From the NCBI RefSeq assembly GCF_030295745.1, contig NZ_AP027291.1, forward strand, positions 3,720,001 to 3,784,000: a DNA stretch of 64,000 nucleotides, read 5' to 3'. Of this stretch, positions 26,706 through 35,574 are shown piece by piece. The position numbers were made by a program, and so were the translations under genes. The notes under the pieces are model-generated. The model ran no database searches. It saw only the letters and a list, made by a program, of their open reading frames with translations, and had not been told where the DNA came from. The DNA comes from Mycolicibacterium sp. TUM20985 (GTDB lineage: Bacteria > Actinomycetota > Actinomycetes > Mycobacteriales > Mycobacteriaceae). The first letter of the stretch is position 1, and every line of letters starts with the position of its first letter.

Positions 26706-27868
26706 CAGCGGTCCCCCAAGAGGTCGACGGGCCTCTGTTGCAGCAACCGGTGCACCGGCACCAGCGCTCCGACGATGGCCATTGCGGGCAGGAACGCGGC
26801 CACCATCGCCGAGGCCTGCAACCACGCCGTCGGTGTCGCGATACCCGGAATCACCAGTGCCACTGCAACTCCCGCACCAGCGATGCCGATCAGGTAGGCG
26901 ACCACGAACACGATCGCCGATTCGACGAGGAAGAAGTACAGGACCTCGTCGGCGAGGCCGATGCTCGACATGATGCCGAACTCACGCTTGCGCTCCTGTA
27001 CGGCGGCCAAAAACGACGAGACCGCAATCACGAAGCCGAGCCCCAGGCCGATGGTCGAGATCAGTCCGAGCGTGGAACTGGTCACCTTGCCGGAGAACAG
27101 CGCCGAGAACTTCTGCTCGAAGGTCAGCGGTCCATTGCCGCCCACGGTGTCGTAGACGAGACCGGCGCCGCCTGGATCCGGCATCACCGCAGGGTCGGCA
27201 GTGAACGGCAGGCCCGTCGCGCTGCTGAAGGACTGCGCGAGGCGGCGGTCCTCCTCCTGCCCCTCCGGGGCGAACACCGTCCACCATCCCTTCTCGCCGG
27301 CGATCGACCGGGCGAGCTCGGTGGACACCACGGCGGACTGTCCCTCGCCCGCGACGTCGACGACCAGACTCTGGCCGCCGATCACCACTCGGTCGCCACT
27401 GCCGACACCCAGCCGCTCGGCCAGGGCCGAACTCAATCCCACTTGGCCGGAGGCCATTCCATCACCGCTGCGCAGTGAGACCTCGTTACCGTTGACGGTG
27501 GTGACGCCCGACAGGGTCAGGACGCCGGTCCAACCGGCGGGGAGCACTAGTTCCGGCGCGGCGCCGTCGGCCACCAGGGCCTGGGCGTCCGGGTCGAAGT
27601 GCACACCCGCAGCGGGCACAGCCCATAGCTGCGCTCCTCCCAATACTTCGGTCACCGAGTCGGCGCCAGTGATGGCGAAGCTCGACGAGATGGTGCGGAC
27701 GATGGCGACACACGCAATCGCCAGCGCAATGCCAAGGACGGACAGCACAAACCGTTCGGGTCGACGACGGATGTTCGCCAATGCGAACCGGACCAGATAC
27801 CCGAAGGTATTGCCGGAGGCAGTGGCGATCGCCGGTGATCGAAGGGCCGTGGGTGCAGGGGACTCCAC
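26705..27868 (-). CDS. FtsX-type ABC permease with extracytoplasmic domain
   Basis: 387 residues. One N-terminal membrane segment (SVLGIALAIACVAIV), a roughly 190-residue extracytoplasmic domain of MacB type, then three segments with the coupling motif ERKREFGIMSSIGLADEV. GTG at 27868, with no clear ribosome site. First gene of the amine-oxidase operon, 59 bases after a strong palindrome. Substrate unknown. FtsX/MacB complexes often drive export or periplasmic events, not uptake. Confidence 0.85.
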   Translation of the reverse strand: MESPAPTALRSPAIATASGNTFGYLVRFALANIRRRPERFVLSVLGIALAIACVAIVRTISSSFAITGADSVTEVLGGAQLWAVPAAGVHFDPDAQALVADGAAPELVLPAGWTGVLTLSGVTTVNGNEVSLRSGDGMASGQVGLSSALAERLGVGSGDRVVIGGQSLVVDVAGEGQSAVVSTELARSIAGEKGWWTVFAPEGQEEDRRLAQSFSSATGLPFTADPAVMPDPGGAGLVYDTVGGNGPLTFEQKFSALFSGKVTSSTLGLISTIGLGLGFVIAVSSFLAAVQERKREFGIMSSIGLADEVLYFFLVESAIVFVVAYLIGIAGAGVAVALVIPGIATPTAWLQASAMVAAFLPAMAIVGALVPVHRLLQQRPVDLLGDR

Positions 27869-27926
27869 AGCGATGATGTTCAGCTCGCCGTGTTTCTTCG
27901 GTTGCCACTAACGATGTCCGGCAGGT

Positions 27927-27948
27927 TAACGCGACCTAAGTCGCGTTA
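27927..27948. promoter_or_regulatory. 22-base perfect palindrome upstream of the amine-oxidase operon
   Basis: Arms TAACGCGAC and GTCGCGTTA flank CTAA, in the 149-base gap between the amidase stop and the first permease start. It could be an operator for the operon or a hairpin ending the amidase message. No T-run follows on the minus strand, which favours an operator but does not exclude a mycobacterial terminator. Confidence 0.55.
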
Positions 27949-28017
27949 CGCCCCTGTGTCACGTCCACGACGAAATCCGTCGCCTTGCGGCCATGGTGAA
28001 ACCAATCAGGTTCGCGG

Positions 28018-29475
28018 TCAGCGTGATTGGGCTTCGGAATCCGCACCGCCGAGGGACCCGAGGCGTGCGAACGGCACCGCCTCCTCCAATTCGTAGGCCA
28101 GCTCCAATAGCGTGGCCTCGCGACCCAGTCGTGCGCTGAACATCATGCCGATGGGAAGACCGTCCACCGACTGGCCCAGCGGTAGCGAGATTGCCGGATC
28201 GCCGGTGACGTTCTGCAGCGGTGTGAAGGCCACCCAGTCCACCAGCCGGTCGATGATCTGTTCGTAGTCGGCCGTCGGGTCGAGATGCCCGACGGCGGGG
28301 GGAACGTCGGCCAGCGTCGGAGTGAGCAGTACGTCGTAGTCCCGCACGCGCGCGAGCGTTCGGCGCCGCAGCGTCGCCAGCCGGGCGATCGCCAACGGAA
28401 GCCGGTGCAGATTGCCCGCCGCGAACCGTTCCAGACCAAGGCTGAGGTTGTCGAGCTTGTCGCGGTCGAAGGTGTCACCGAACCGGGCCCGACCGCCTCT
28501 CACCAGGGCGAACGACAGCAGTGCCCAGTACAGCAGGAAGTCGTCGATGAACGACGGCGGTACCGGCGGGTCGTCGAGACGTTCGACGCGGTGTCCCAGG
28601 CTCTCGAGGAGGGCGGCGGTCCGCAGCGTCTGATCGCGCACCTCGGGACTGCACTCGCGCTTGACGGACTTGGTGAACACCGCGATCCGCAGTCGGTCGC
28701 GGCCCGGTCGCGTCACGTCGCCGATGGGATCGAGCTTCGAGTTGCGCCAGACGTTCTCGGCCTCGCGGTAGAACGCGGCGGTGTCACGGACCGAGCGGGT
28801 CACCACTCCATTGGCCACGATGCGGATCGGCATCTGGCGCATGTTCGCGTCAAGGGGCAGCCGGCCGCGCGAGGGCTTGAGTCCGACCAGCCCGTTGCAC
28901 GACGCCGGAATCCGAATCGAACCTCCGCCGTCGTTGGCATGCGCGATCGGGACGACGCCCGCCGCGACGAACGCGCCGGATCCCGACGACGACGCACCGG
29001 CGGTGTGGTCGGTGTTCCAGGGGTTGCGCACGGCGCCAAGACGCGGGTGCTCGGCGACGGCACTGAAGCCGAATTCCGACATCTGCGTCTTGCCGAGCGC
29101 GATGAGACCCGTCGACAGGTAGGTGCGGGCGAATTCGCCGTTCGACGTCTCCGGGCGCGGGCGCCAGGCGTCGGTACCCTCCATCGTCGGCATGCCCTCC
29201 ACCGCGACGTTGTCCTTGACGAAGGTCGGCACCCCGTCGAAGAACCCGCCGTAACGGGTCGGGGCCGCCGCGCGGGTGCGGGCCCGGTCGAAGGCCTCGT
29301 AGGCCAACCCGTTGAGCCGGGGGTTGACCAGCTGCGTGCGGGCGATCGCCGCGTCGACGACCTCCACCCTGGATACCGCGCCGGACCGGAGGGCCTCGGC
29401 CACCGCCGTGGCGTCGAGAGCACCGAGAGCGTCGTCGCCGAAGGCCGATACCCGCGCAGCGTTGGAGATCATCAT
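28018..29475 (-). CDS. amiC: Amidase (amidase signature family, AmiC-like)
   Basis: 485 residues. The Ser-cisSer-Lys triad is represented by FVKDNV (Lys), ASSSGSGAF (cis-Ser) and DGGGSIRIPAS (nucleophile Ser) with the following CNGLVGLKPSRGR. The family hydrolyses amides to acids and ammonia. ATG at 29475 or 29472. It corresponds in position to Rv2888c, beside tsf and separated from it by a hairpin. Confidence 0.87.
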   Translation of the reverse strand: MMISNAARVSAFGDDALGALDATAVAEALRSGAVSRVEVVDAAIARTQLVNPRLNGLAYEAFDRARTRAAAPTRYGGFFDGVPTFVKDNVAVEGMPTMEGTDAWRPRPETSNGEFARTYLSTGLIALGKTQMSEFGFSAVAEHPRLGAVRNPWNTDHTAGASSSGSGAFVAAGVVPIAHANDGGGSIRIPASCNGLVGLKPSRGRLPLDANMRQMPIRIVANGVVTRSVRDTAAFYREAENVWRNSKLDPIGDVTRPGRDRLRIAVFTKSVKRECSPEVRDQTLRTAALLESLGHRVERLDDPPVPPSFIDDFLLYWALLSFALVRGGRARFGDTFDRDKLDNLSLGLERFAAGNLHRLPLAIARLATLRRRTLARVRDYDVLLTPTLADVPPAVGHLDPTADYEQIIDRLVDWVAFTPLQNVTGDPAISLPLGQSVDGLPIGMMFSARLGREATLLELAYELEEAVPFARLGSLGGADSEAQSR

Positions 29476-29497
29476 TCGACGCTAGCAACCCGGATGC

Positions 29498-29546
29498 GGA
29501 GAAACCCCGCGCCCACCGGGATCACCGGTGGGGACGCGGGGTCTCC
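29498..29546 (-). terminator. Strong hairpin downstream of tsf
   Basis: A long stem: GGAGA, one unpaired A, then ACCCCGCG and CCCACCGG pair across a five-base loop with CCGGTGGG, ACGCGGGGT and CTCC. It lies 38 bases after the tsf stop and before the amidase start. There is no U-tract, as is common in mycobacteria. It is the best terminator in the window. Confidence 0.75.
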
Positions 29547-29584
29547 GTGATGAGCGATTTGGTGCGTCGCTCACGTCTTGGCGC

Positions 29585-30400
29585 CTAGGCGCGACCGACC
29601 TCGAAGCGGACGAACCGGGTGACGGTCAGTCCGGCCTCGTCGATCACGGCCTTGACGGTCTTCTTGTCGTCGGAGATGGCCTGCTGCTCCAGAAGGACGA
29701 CGTCCTTGAAGAACCCGGTGAGGCGACCTTCGATGATCTTCTGCATGGCCTGCTCGGGCTTGCCCTCTTCGCGAGCCGTCTCCTCGGCGATGCGACGCTC
29801 GTTGGCGACGGCATCGGCGGGAACGTCGTCACGCGTGAGGTACTTCGCCTTCATCGACGCCACCTGCAGTGCGACGGCGTGCGCGACGTCAGTGTTGCCA
29901 CCGGTGTACTCGACGAGCACACCGACGGCGGGCGGCAGGTCGGACGACCGCTTGTGCAGGTACGCCTCGACTGTGCCGTCGAAGTACGTGGCGCGACGCA
30001 GTTCCAGCTTCTCGCCGATCTTGGCCGACAGGTCGGCGATGACCTGCTCGACGGTCCTGTCACCGACGACTGCGGTCTTCAACTCCTCGACGCCGGTCGC
30101 CTTGAACTCGGCAGCCGCGGCCACGATCTGTGCGGCCACCGCCTGAAACTCCTCGTTCTTCGCAACGAAGTCCGTCTCCGAGTTCAGCTCTATCAGCGCG
30201 CCACCCTTGGCAGCGACCAGGCCTTCAGCCGTCGCCCGCTCGGCGCGCTTGCCGACGTCCTTGGCACCCTTGATGCGCAGGACCTCGACAGCCCGCTCGA
30301 AATCGCCGTCGGCTTCGACGAGGGCGTTCTTGCAGTCGAGCATGCCCGAGCCGGTGAGCTCCCGAAGTCGCTTGACGTCGGCAGCGGTGTAGTTCGCCAT
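29585..30400 (-). CDS. tsf: Translation elongation factor EF-Ts
   Basis: 271 residues, starting MANYTAADVKRLRELTGSGM with the conserved MLDCKNALVEADGDFERAVEVLR signature. It exchanges nucleotide on EF-Tu. ATG at 30400 immediately follows the rpsB stop, so the two are coupled. Length fits the mycobacterial form. The gene ends before a strong hairpin. Confidence 0.97.
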   Translation of the reverse strand: MANYTAADVKRLRELTGSGMLDCKNALVEADGDFERAVEVLRIKGAKDVGKRAERATAEGLVAAKGGALIELNSETDFVAKNEEFQAVAAQIVAAAAEFKATGVEELKTAVVGDRTVEQVIADLSAKIGEKLELRRATYFDGTVEAYLHKRSSDLPPAVGVLVEYTGGNTDVAHAVALQVASMKAKYLTRDDVPADAVANERRIAEETAREEGKPEQAMQKIIEGRLTGFFKDVVLLEQQAISDDKKTVKAVIDEAGLTVTRFVRFEVGRA

Positions 30401-31237
30401 TTAGGCCTCCGTGGGTGTCGTTTCGGCGGCAACCGGCTCTGCCTCGGCAGGAACAGCAGCCGGTGCGGTCGCCGTGGCGAGCAGTTCCTGCTCCCATTCG
30501 GCCAGCGGCTCGGCGGCACCCTCGGCGGCACCCTTGTCGGCGCCGGCACCGGAACGGGCCTTGAGCCCCTCGGCGACCGCGGAGGCGATCACCTTGGTGA
30601 GCAGTGCGGCCGAACGGATGGCGTCGTCGTTACCCGGAATCGGGTAGTCGACGAGGTCCGGGTCGCAGTTGGTGTCGAGGATCGCGATGATCGGGATGTG
30701 CAGCTTGCGCGCCTCCGCGACGGCGAGGTGCTCCTTGTTGGTGTCGACGACCCAGATCGCCGAGGGCACCTTCTGCATGTCCCGGATACCGCCAAGGCTG
30801 CGCTCGAGCTTGTTCTTCTCGCGGGTCAGCATCAAGATTTCCTTCTTGGTGCGACCTTCGAAGCCACCGGTCTGCTCCATGGCCTCCAGCTCCTTCATCC
30901 GCTGAAGGCGCTTGTGGACCGTCTGGAAGTTGGTGAGCATGCCGCCGAGCCAGCGCTGGTTGACGTACGGCATCCCCACACGGGTGGCCTCGTCGGCGAT
31001 GGACTCCTGCGCCTGCTTCTTGGTGCCGACCATCATGATGCTGCCGCCGTGGGCGACGGTCTCCTTGACGAATTCGTACGCCGTGTCGATGTACGTCAGC
31101 GTCTGCTGCAGGTCGATGATGTAGATGCCGTTGCGGTCGGTGAAGATGAACCGCTTCATCTTGGGATTCCAGCGACGGGTCTGATGCCCGAAGTGAGCGC
31201 CGCTGTCCAGCAGCTGCTTCATTGTTACAACAGGCAT
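30401..31237 (-). CDS. rpsB: 30S ribosomal protein S2
   Basis: 278 residues, with MKQLLDSGAHFGHQTRRWNPKM and the DRNGIYIIDLQQTLTYID start of ribosomal protein S2. The C-terminal tail of about 45 residues is Ala/Glu-rich and disordered, as in other mycobacteria. ATG at 31237. In M. tuberculosis it is the Rv2890c equivalent. The roughly 300-base upstream gap is long enough for a leader, but no motif was identified there. Confidence 0.97.
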   Translation of the reverse strand: MPVVTMKQLLDSGAHFGHQTRRWNPKMKRFIFTDRNGIYIIDLQQTLTYIDTAYEFVKETVAHGGSIMMVGTKKQAQESIADEATRVGMPYVNQRWLGGMLTNFQTVHKRLQRMKELEAMEQTGGFEGRTKKEILMLTREKNKLERSLGGIRDMQKVPSAIWVVDTNKEHLAVAEARKLHIPIIAILDTNCDPDLVDYPIPGNDDAIRSAALLTKVIASAVAEGLKARSGAGADKGAAEGAAEPLAEWEQELLATATAPAAVPAEAEPVAAETTPTEA

Positions 31238-31534
31238 GATTGCCTTGTCCTCTATGTCGTCGGTTTACGTCCGGCGTCGGGTGATGCCGGACCCTGGCGT
31301 CCGTTGCGTGCCGAACCCGTGTCGCCACGGGACCAACCGGCATGCGAGTGCGACCTTGAGATAACGGGGCCGCGCACAGGCGCGCGAAGTCAATCCGCTG
31401 ATGCAGATTGCGGGACCGAGTTTACACCGTTGACATGCATGCTTCGTCCACGAACCGATCCACAGTGGCGGTTTCATCCACAGATGTGCCTCGACGCTCT
31501 TCCGTCAGTCCGATCGGCACGCTGAACTGGGTGG
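31238..31534. other. 297-base rpsB / M23 divergent gap
   Basis: A long intergenic region between rpsB and the peptidase gene. TTGACA at 31433-31438 and several TCCAC words (31447, 31459, 31477) lie near the peptidase side. The minus strand has a TAAACT at the mid-part that could be a -10 box for rpsB, but no -35 match was firm. No recognisable RNA gene or terminator was seen. Confidence 0.4.
31459..31483 (+). promoter_or_regulatory. Pair of TCCACAG (DnaA-box-like) words upstream of the M23 gene
   Basis: TCCACAG occurs at 31459 and 31477, 18 bases apart. The second is in the context TCATCCACA, one base from the TTATCCACA-type DnaA box. A third, weaker word (TCGTCCACG) is at 31445. The same pair with the same 18-base spacing recurs upstream of the lipoprotein gene at 40.65 kb. 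Confidence 0.3.
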
Positions 31535-32059
31535 ATGAGGTTCCTCGCGGTGTTCATGGCGGTCAGCCTGCTCACCGCGGCGCCGGCTGGGGCCGTCGAT
31601 GGCCGGCTGGACTGGCCGCTGCGGCCCCGGCCCGGGGTGCTGCGGGTGTTCGACGCCCCCACCCCCAACTGGAACCGCGGCCACCGTGGCGTCGACCTGA
31701 CCGGCGCGAACGGTCAGGCCGTGTACGCCGCGGCGGCGGGCACGGTGGTCTTCGCCGGCGAGTTGGCGGGCAGGCCCCTGGTGTCGATCGCCCATTCGGG
31801 CGGATTGCGTACCACCTACGAACCGGTGCGGGCCGTCGTGCGGGTGGGCCAGCTCGTCGACCCCGGCAGCGTGGTCGGTTCGTTGGTCGCGGGTCACCCC
31901 GGCTGCGGCGCGTCGGCATGCCTGCACTGGGGTGCGATGTGGGGTCCGTCGTCACGGGCCGACTACGTCGACCCCCTGGGGCTCGTGGAGACGACGCCGA
32001 TTCGGCTCAAGCCCGTGGATGCGCCTGATCGTGAACGGCCCGCAATCGCGCCACGGTGA
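31535..32059 (+). CDS. M23-family (LytM-like) peptidase, secreted
   Basis: 174 residues. A signal peptide (MRFLAVFMAVSLLTAAPAGA) is followed by one peptidase M23 domain with the zinc motif HRGVDL (H-x3-D). The usual second zinc motif HxH appears as CLHWG, with Cys in place of the first His, as I recall in other actinobacterial members. It should act on the peptidoglycan, or regulate such enzymes. The 3' end overlaps the convergent xerC gene by 53 bases. It corresponds to Rv2891. Confidence 0.85.
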   Translation: MRFLAVFMAVSLLTAAPAGAVDGRLDWPLRPRPGVLRVFDAPTPNWNRGHRGVDLTGANGQAVYAAAAGTVVFAGELAGRPLVSIAHSGGLRTTYEPVRAVVRVGQLVDPGSVVGSLVAGHPGCGASACLHWGAMWGPSSRADYVDPLGLVETTPIRLKPVDAPDRERPAIAPR

Positions 32060-32915
32060 CATGGGTGTACAGCTGCGTGGTCGCCAGACTCGAGTGACCC
32101 AACAGCTCCTGGACGACGCGCAGGTCCGCGCCACCTTCGAGCAGGTGCGTCGCCGCGCTGTGCCGGAGACCATGCGGCCCGATGTCTGGAGCTCCGTCGA
32201 CGGCGGCCATCGTCTGGTGCACGACGGTTCGGGCCTGGCGCGGGTCGAGGCGCTTGCCTCGCGCACCGAGCAGCAGTGCGGGACCAGACGTCGGCGTCGC
32301 CAATGCGGGCCTGCCGTCGGTGAGCCAGGAGGTGAAGGCCCGCAGAGCTGGTTCGCCGAAGGGCACCGTCCGCTGCTTGTCCCCCTTGCCGAGGACCCGC
32401 AGCACGCGCCGCCCGGTGTCCACGTCGTCGACGTCGAGACCACACAGTTCACTGACGCGAATACCCGTGGCGTACAACATCTCCACGATCAACCGGTCGC
32501 GCAACGCGAGTGGATCACCCTGCTCTGCGCCGGACGTCGCGGCGTGCATCGCGTCGAGCGCCTGGTCCTGGCGCAATACGGCGGGGAGGGTGCGGCGCGC
32601 TCTCGGCACCTGCAGGCGCGCCGCGGGATCTCCCTCCAAGAGACCTCGGCGCGAAGCCCATGCGGTGAAGGTCTTCACCGCCGACGTCCGCCGCGCTAGA
32701 GTCGTGCGCGCGGTGCCTGCCGCGGCCTGGGTCGAGAGCCAGGTCCGCAGCACCGCCAGGCTGAGCCGCTCCAAGGACGGGTCCGGCGTCCGGTCGGCGA
32801 GGAAGCCGAACAGCGACCGCAGATCACCGAGATACGCGCGACGGGTGTGCTCGGAGCGGCCGCGTTGCAACGCGAGGTACTCGTCGAATTCCTCGAGAAC
32901 CGCATCGACCGCCAC
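32007..32915 (-). CDS. xerC: Tyrosine recombinase XerC
   Basis: About 302 residues. The catalytic residues are all seen: R in ATGIRVSELCG, K in LGKGDKQRTVPF, H-x2-R in HGLRHSAATHLLE, H in LGHSSLATTQ, and the nucleophile Tyr in QLYTHV. It resolves chromosome dimers with XerD at dif and is not a prophage integrase. GTG at 32915, seven bases after GGAG, gives a start at VDAVLEEFDEYLALQ, close to mycobacterial XerC. A longer frame to 32972 lacks support. Confidence 0.93.
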   Translation of the reverse strand: MAVDAVLEEFDEYLALQRGRSEHTRRAYLGDLRSLFGFLADRTPDPSLERLSLAVLRTWLSTQAAAGTARTTLARRTSAVKTFTAWASRRGLLEGDPAARLQVPRARRTLPAVLRQDQALDAMHAATSGAEQGDPLALRDRLIVEMLYATGIRVSELCGLDVDDVDTGRRVLRVLGKGDKQRTVPFGEPALRAFTSWLTDGRPALATPTSGPALLLGARGKRLDPRQARTVVHQTMAAVDGAPDIGPHGLRHSAATHLLEGGADLRVVQELLGHSSLATTQLYTHVTVARLRAVHDQAHPRA

Positions 32916-33219
32916 CGCCACGCTCCTACGGTGGCAGAGGGTGCGCGGAGTCGCGTTCGGGCGCAGACGCATGTCGGGAATTCGAGATCACACAGTGACC
33001 TGTATGTGTCAGGGCGCCGAACTTGGCCGCCGCCTGTCTCCGGTGACCACTCATGTGGAGTCCTAGGTTCCGTTTCTGCGTCAGGGTCGCGGTTCGGCGC
33101 GTCAGAGGGCAGATCGCCGCCATGGTGCAGACAACGCGCTTAGCGCTGAAAGAGTGGTCATCCCCCGGAGGTCGCGCCAGACGCTTGCTCACCTCGAAGA
33201 CGACGACGCGGCGTGACGA
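32916..33219. other. 304-base gap upstream of xerC
   Basis: Between xerC and the zinc alcohol dehydrogenase stop. Reading frames here are short, antisense-like shadows. No repeats, operators or RNA genes were recognised. In M. tuberculosis a PPE gene lies near this point, but nothing PPE-like is seen here. Confidence 0.5.
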
Positions 33220-34377
33220 TCAGGGAGCGACGGCCGCGCTGGTCGGATCGATCATGATCTTCGCGTGCGTCTCGGGGTCGCCGAGGGCGTCGAAGGCGGT
33301 CTCCACCCCGTCGAGGCCGACGGTGCCGGTGAGCAGTGGCGAACCGTCCACCTTGCCGTCGGCCAGCATGTGCAGGGTGTCGCGGAATTCCAGCGGCGTG
33401 TAACCGAACACGAACCGCAGATCGACCTCCTTGGCTATTGCCAGCGCGGGCCGCAGCTTGTCCTCTCCCATGCAGACGCCGACGACCACCACACGCGAGT
33501 TCAAGGGTGCCGCAGCGATCACGCCGTCGATCATGCCCGGGACGCCCACGCATTCGAAGATGACGGGCCGCTTCGGGCCTGCCGCACCGAAGGCGTCCGC
33601 CGCGCGGTAGACATGCGACCAGCCGGGTAGCTTGCGCAGCTTCTCCATCGACCCAATGCCGAGCTCGTACAGATCGGGGGCCTTGGTGATCGTTCCCTTG
33701 CTGCCCGCCCGTTCGTACGGTGAGTCCACCGACGGGTCGACGACGACGTCGGCACCGCATCGGGTGGCCAAAGCTCTTCGGCCAGAGGAGAAGTCGCTCG
33801 CGACGACGGTCTTCACCCCCTTCGCCTTGAGGTGGCTGATCACGGCGAGCCCGACGGGGCCGCAGCCGATCACGATCGCCACGTCACCCTTGCCGATGTC
33901 GCTGCGGCGCACCGCGTGCAGCGCGACGGCCATCGGCTCGGTCAACGCCGCAACGTCGGCCGACAGACCGTTGGGGACGACGAAGGTCATCGCCGCCTCG
34001 GCGAGCACCTGCTCTGCGTAACCACCGGGCGCCAACGGCGACAGCCCCGTCAGGTGCACGCCGCCGTGCGCGCGCACCAACGGGAACGAGACGACGAGCG
34101 TGCCGACCTTGAACTCCTTGCCGACCCCGTGGCCTCGTTCGGCGACCTCGCCGGAGAACTCGTGGCCCATGACGACGGGGGTGTCCGCGCGCATGAAGTC
34201 CTCGTACCCGACGGTGGCCATCACGTCCTCGAGCTCGCCGGCGTGATGGCGGGCGTGGAGATCGGAACCGCAGATACCGCACCGCCGCACGTCGAGTACC
34301 AGCTGGCCCTTCTGCGGCCGAGGCGCCGGAAGATCCACGACCTCGAGGTTGCCCTGCAGGCAGCGCACGGCCCTCAT
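33220..34377 (-). CDS. Zinc-dependent alcohol dehydrogenase (MDR family)
   Basis: 385 residues. The catalytic zinc cysteine and histidine are in CGICGSDLHAR and GHEFSGEVAERG. The nucleotide-binding loop is VIGCGPVGLAVISHLKAKG. The structural zinc lobe is not obvious, and a long insert near residue 90 (FPLVRAHGGVHLTG) occupies that place. ATG at 34377 overlaps the lactate monooxygenase stop (ATGA). It may act on an alcohol or lactaldehyde-like molecule with the flavoenzyme, which is only a proximity inference. Confidence 0.85.
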   Translation of the reverse strand: MRAVRCLQGNLEVVDLPAPRPQKGQLVLDVRRCGICGSDLHARHHAGELEDVMATVGYEDFMRADTPVVMGHEFSGEVAERGHGVGKEFKVGTLVVSFPLVRAHGGVHLTGLSPLAPGGYAEQVLAEAAMTFVVPNGLSADVAALTEPMAVALHAVRRSDIGKGDVAIVIGCGPVGLAVISHLKAKGVKTVVASDFSSGRRALATRCGADVVVDPSVDSPYERAGSKGTITKAPDLYELGIGSMEKLRKLPGWSHVYRAADAFGAAGPKRPVIFECVGVPGMIDGVIAAAPLNSRVVVVGVCMGEDKLRPALAIAKEVDLRFVFGYTPLEFRDTLHMLADGKVDGSPLLTGTVGLDGVETAFDALGDPETHAKIMIDPTSAAVAP

Positions 34378-35552
34378 CGCGACACCCCGGCCGACTCGAC
34401 GCGGTGCAGCGCATCTGGCACCAGATCCTTCAGCGAGCTATAGCCGTCGATCCCCATGATGAGGTCGGCTTCGGCGAGCAGCGAACGCAGAACGTGCACC
34501 ACGCCGTCGACGCCGCCGAGCGCCAGGCCGTAGGCATAGGGCCGGCCGACGCCGACCGCGGTGGCGCCAAGGGCCAACGCCTTCACGATGTCGGCGCCGC
34601 TGCGGATGCCGGAGTCGAACAGCACCGGCACGCCCCTAGCCGCCTCGACGATGCCCGGTAGGCAGTCGATCGCGGGCAGGCCGCCGTTGGCCTGCCGCCC
34701 GCCATGATTGCTGCAGTAGATGCCGTCGACCCCGCCGTCGATGGCGCGGCGGGCGTCGTCGGGATGCTGGATGCCCTTGACCAGAAGCGGCAACTTCGTC
34801 AGTGATCGCAGCCAGGGCAGGTCATCCCAGGACAGCGAATTGCCGAAGATCGAGACCCATTTCAAGATGGCGCCCTGCGGGTTCTCCTCGGGCGTCTGCG
34901 GTAGTGAGGCGCGGAAGACGGGGTCACTGGTGTAGTTCGACAGGCAGTGCCCGCGCAGCTGCGGAAAGTTCGACGTCGACAGATCGCGCGGCCGCCAGCC
35001 GGGCACCCAGGTGTCCAGGGTGACGACGATCCCCTTGTATCCGGCGGCCTCGGCCCGCGACACCAGGCTGGCGGCGAGGTCGCGGTCCGTCGGGGTGTAG
35101 AGCTGGAAGAACCCCGGGGTGTCGCCGAACTCGGCGGCGACCTCCTCCATCGGATCGGCGGTCAGCGTCGACACCATCATCGGGACACCGGTTCGGGCGG
35201 CCGCCTTCGCCGCGGCGAGGTCACCGTGGCCGTCCTGCGCGCACAGTCCGATGACGCCGATCGGCGCCATGAAGACCGGCGAAGGGAGGGTGAGCCCGAA
35301 CAGGTCGACGGACACGTCCCGTTCCTTGGCGCCCACGAACATCCGCGGCATCAGGCCCCAGCGTTCGAACGCCGTCACGTTGACGCGCTGGGTGCGTTCG
35401 TCGCCCGCGCCGCCGGCCACGTACGACCACACCGACGGGGACATGGCGGCCTGCGCCTTGGCCTCCAGTTCGGCGAACGCCATCGGCAGAGACGGCACGA
35501 CGCCGGAGAGGCCCTGTAGGTAGATCTCGAGTTGGTAGTCACCGAATGCCAT
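34374..35552 (-). CDS. Lactate 2-monooxygenase-like FMN enzyme
   Basis: About 392 residues, very close in sequence to the well-studied M. smegmatis lactate 2-monooxygenase, with the same GDYQLEIYLQGL start and the FMN-enzyme motif CSNHGGRQANGGLPAIDCLP carrying the catalytic His. C-terminal DSGIRSGADIVKALALGATAVGVGRPYAYGLALGG binds FMN phosphate. The reaction is L-lactate plus oxygen to acetate, CO2 and water. ATG at 35552. A longer frame to 35744 reads through the end of the upstream gene. Confidence 0.88.
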   Translation of the reverse strand: MAFGDYQLEIYLQGLSGVVPSLPMAFAELEAKAQAAMSPSVWSYVAGGAGDERTQRVNVTAFERWGLMPRMFVGAKERDVSVDLFGLTLPSPVFMAPIGVIGLCAQDGHGDLAAAKAAARTGVPMMVSTLTADPMEEVAAEFGDTPGFFQLYTPTDRDLAASLVSRAEAAGYKGIVVTLDTWVPGWRPRDLSTSNFPQLRGHCLSNYTSDPVFRASLPQTPEENPQGAILKWVSIFGNSLSWDDLPWLRSLTKLPLLVKGIQHPDDARRAIDGGVDGIYCSNHGGRQANGGLPAIDCLPGIVEAARGVPVLFDSGIRSGADIVKALALGATAVGVGRPYAYGLALGGVDGVVHVLRSLLAEADLIMGIDGYSSLKDLVPDALHRVESAGVSR

Positions 35553-35574
35553 GGGCCAAGAGTGCCAGCCTTGC

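Noticed and set aside
29528..31525. Long plus-strand open frame (665 codons) over tsf and rpsB
   Set aside because: Antisense to two certain ribosomal genes, low-complexity Leu/Arg/Gly composition, no motif.
32007..32915. Tyrosine recombinase as an integrase marking a mobile element
   Set aside because: Sequence and gene position match chromosomal XerC, with no att repeats or phage genes.
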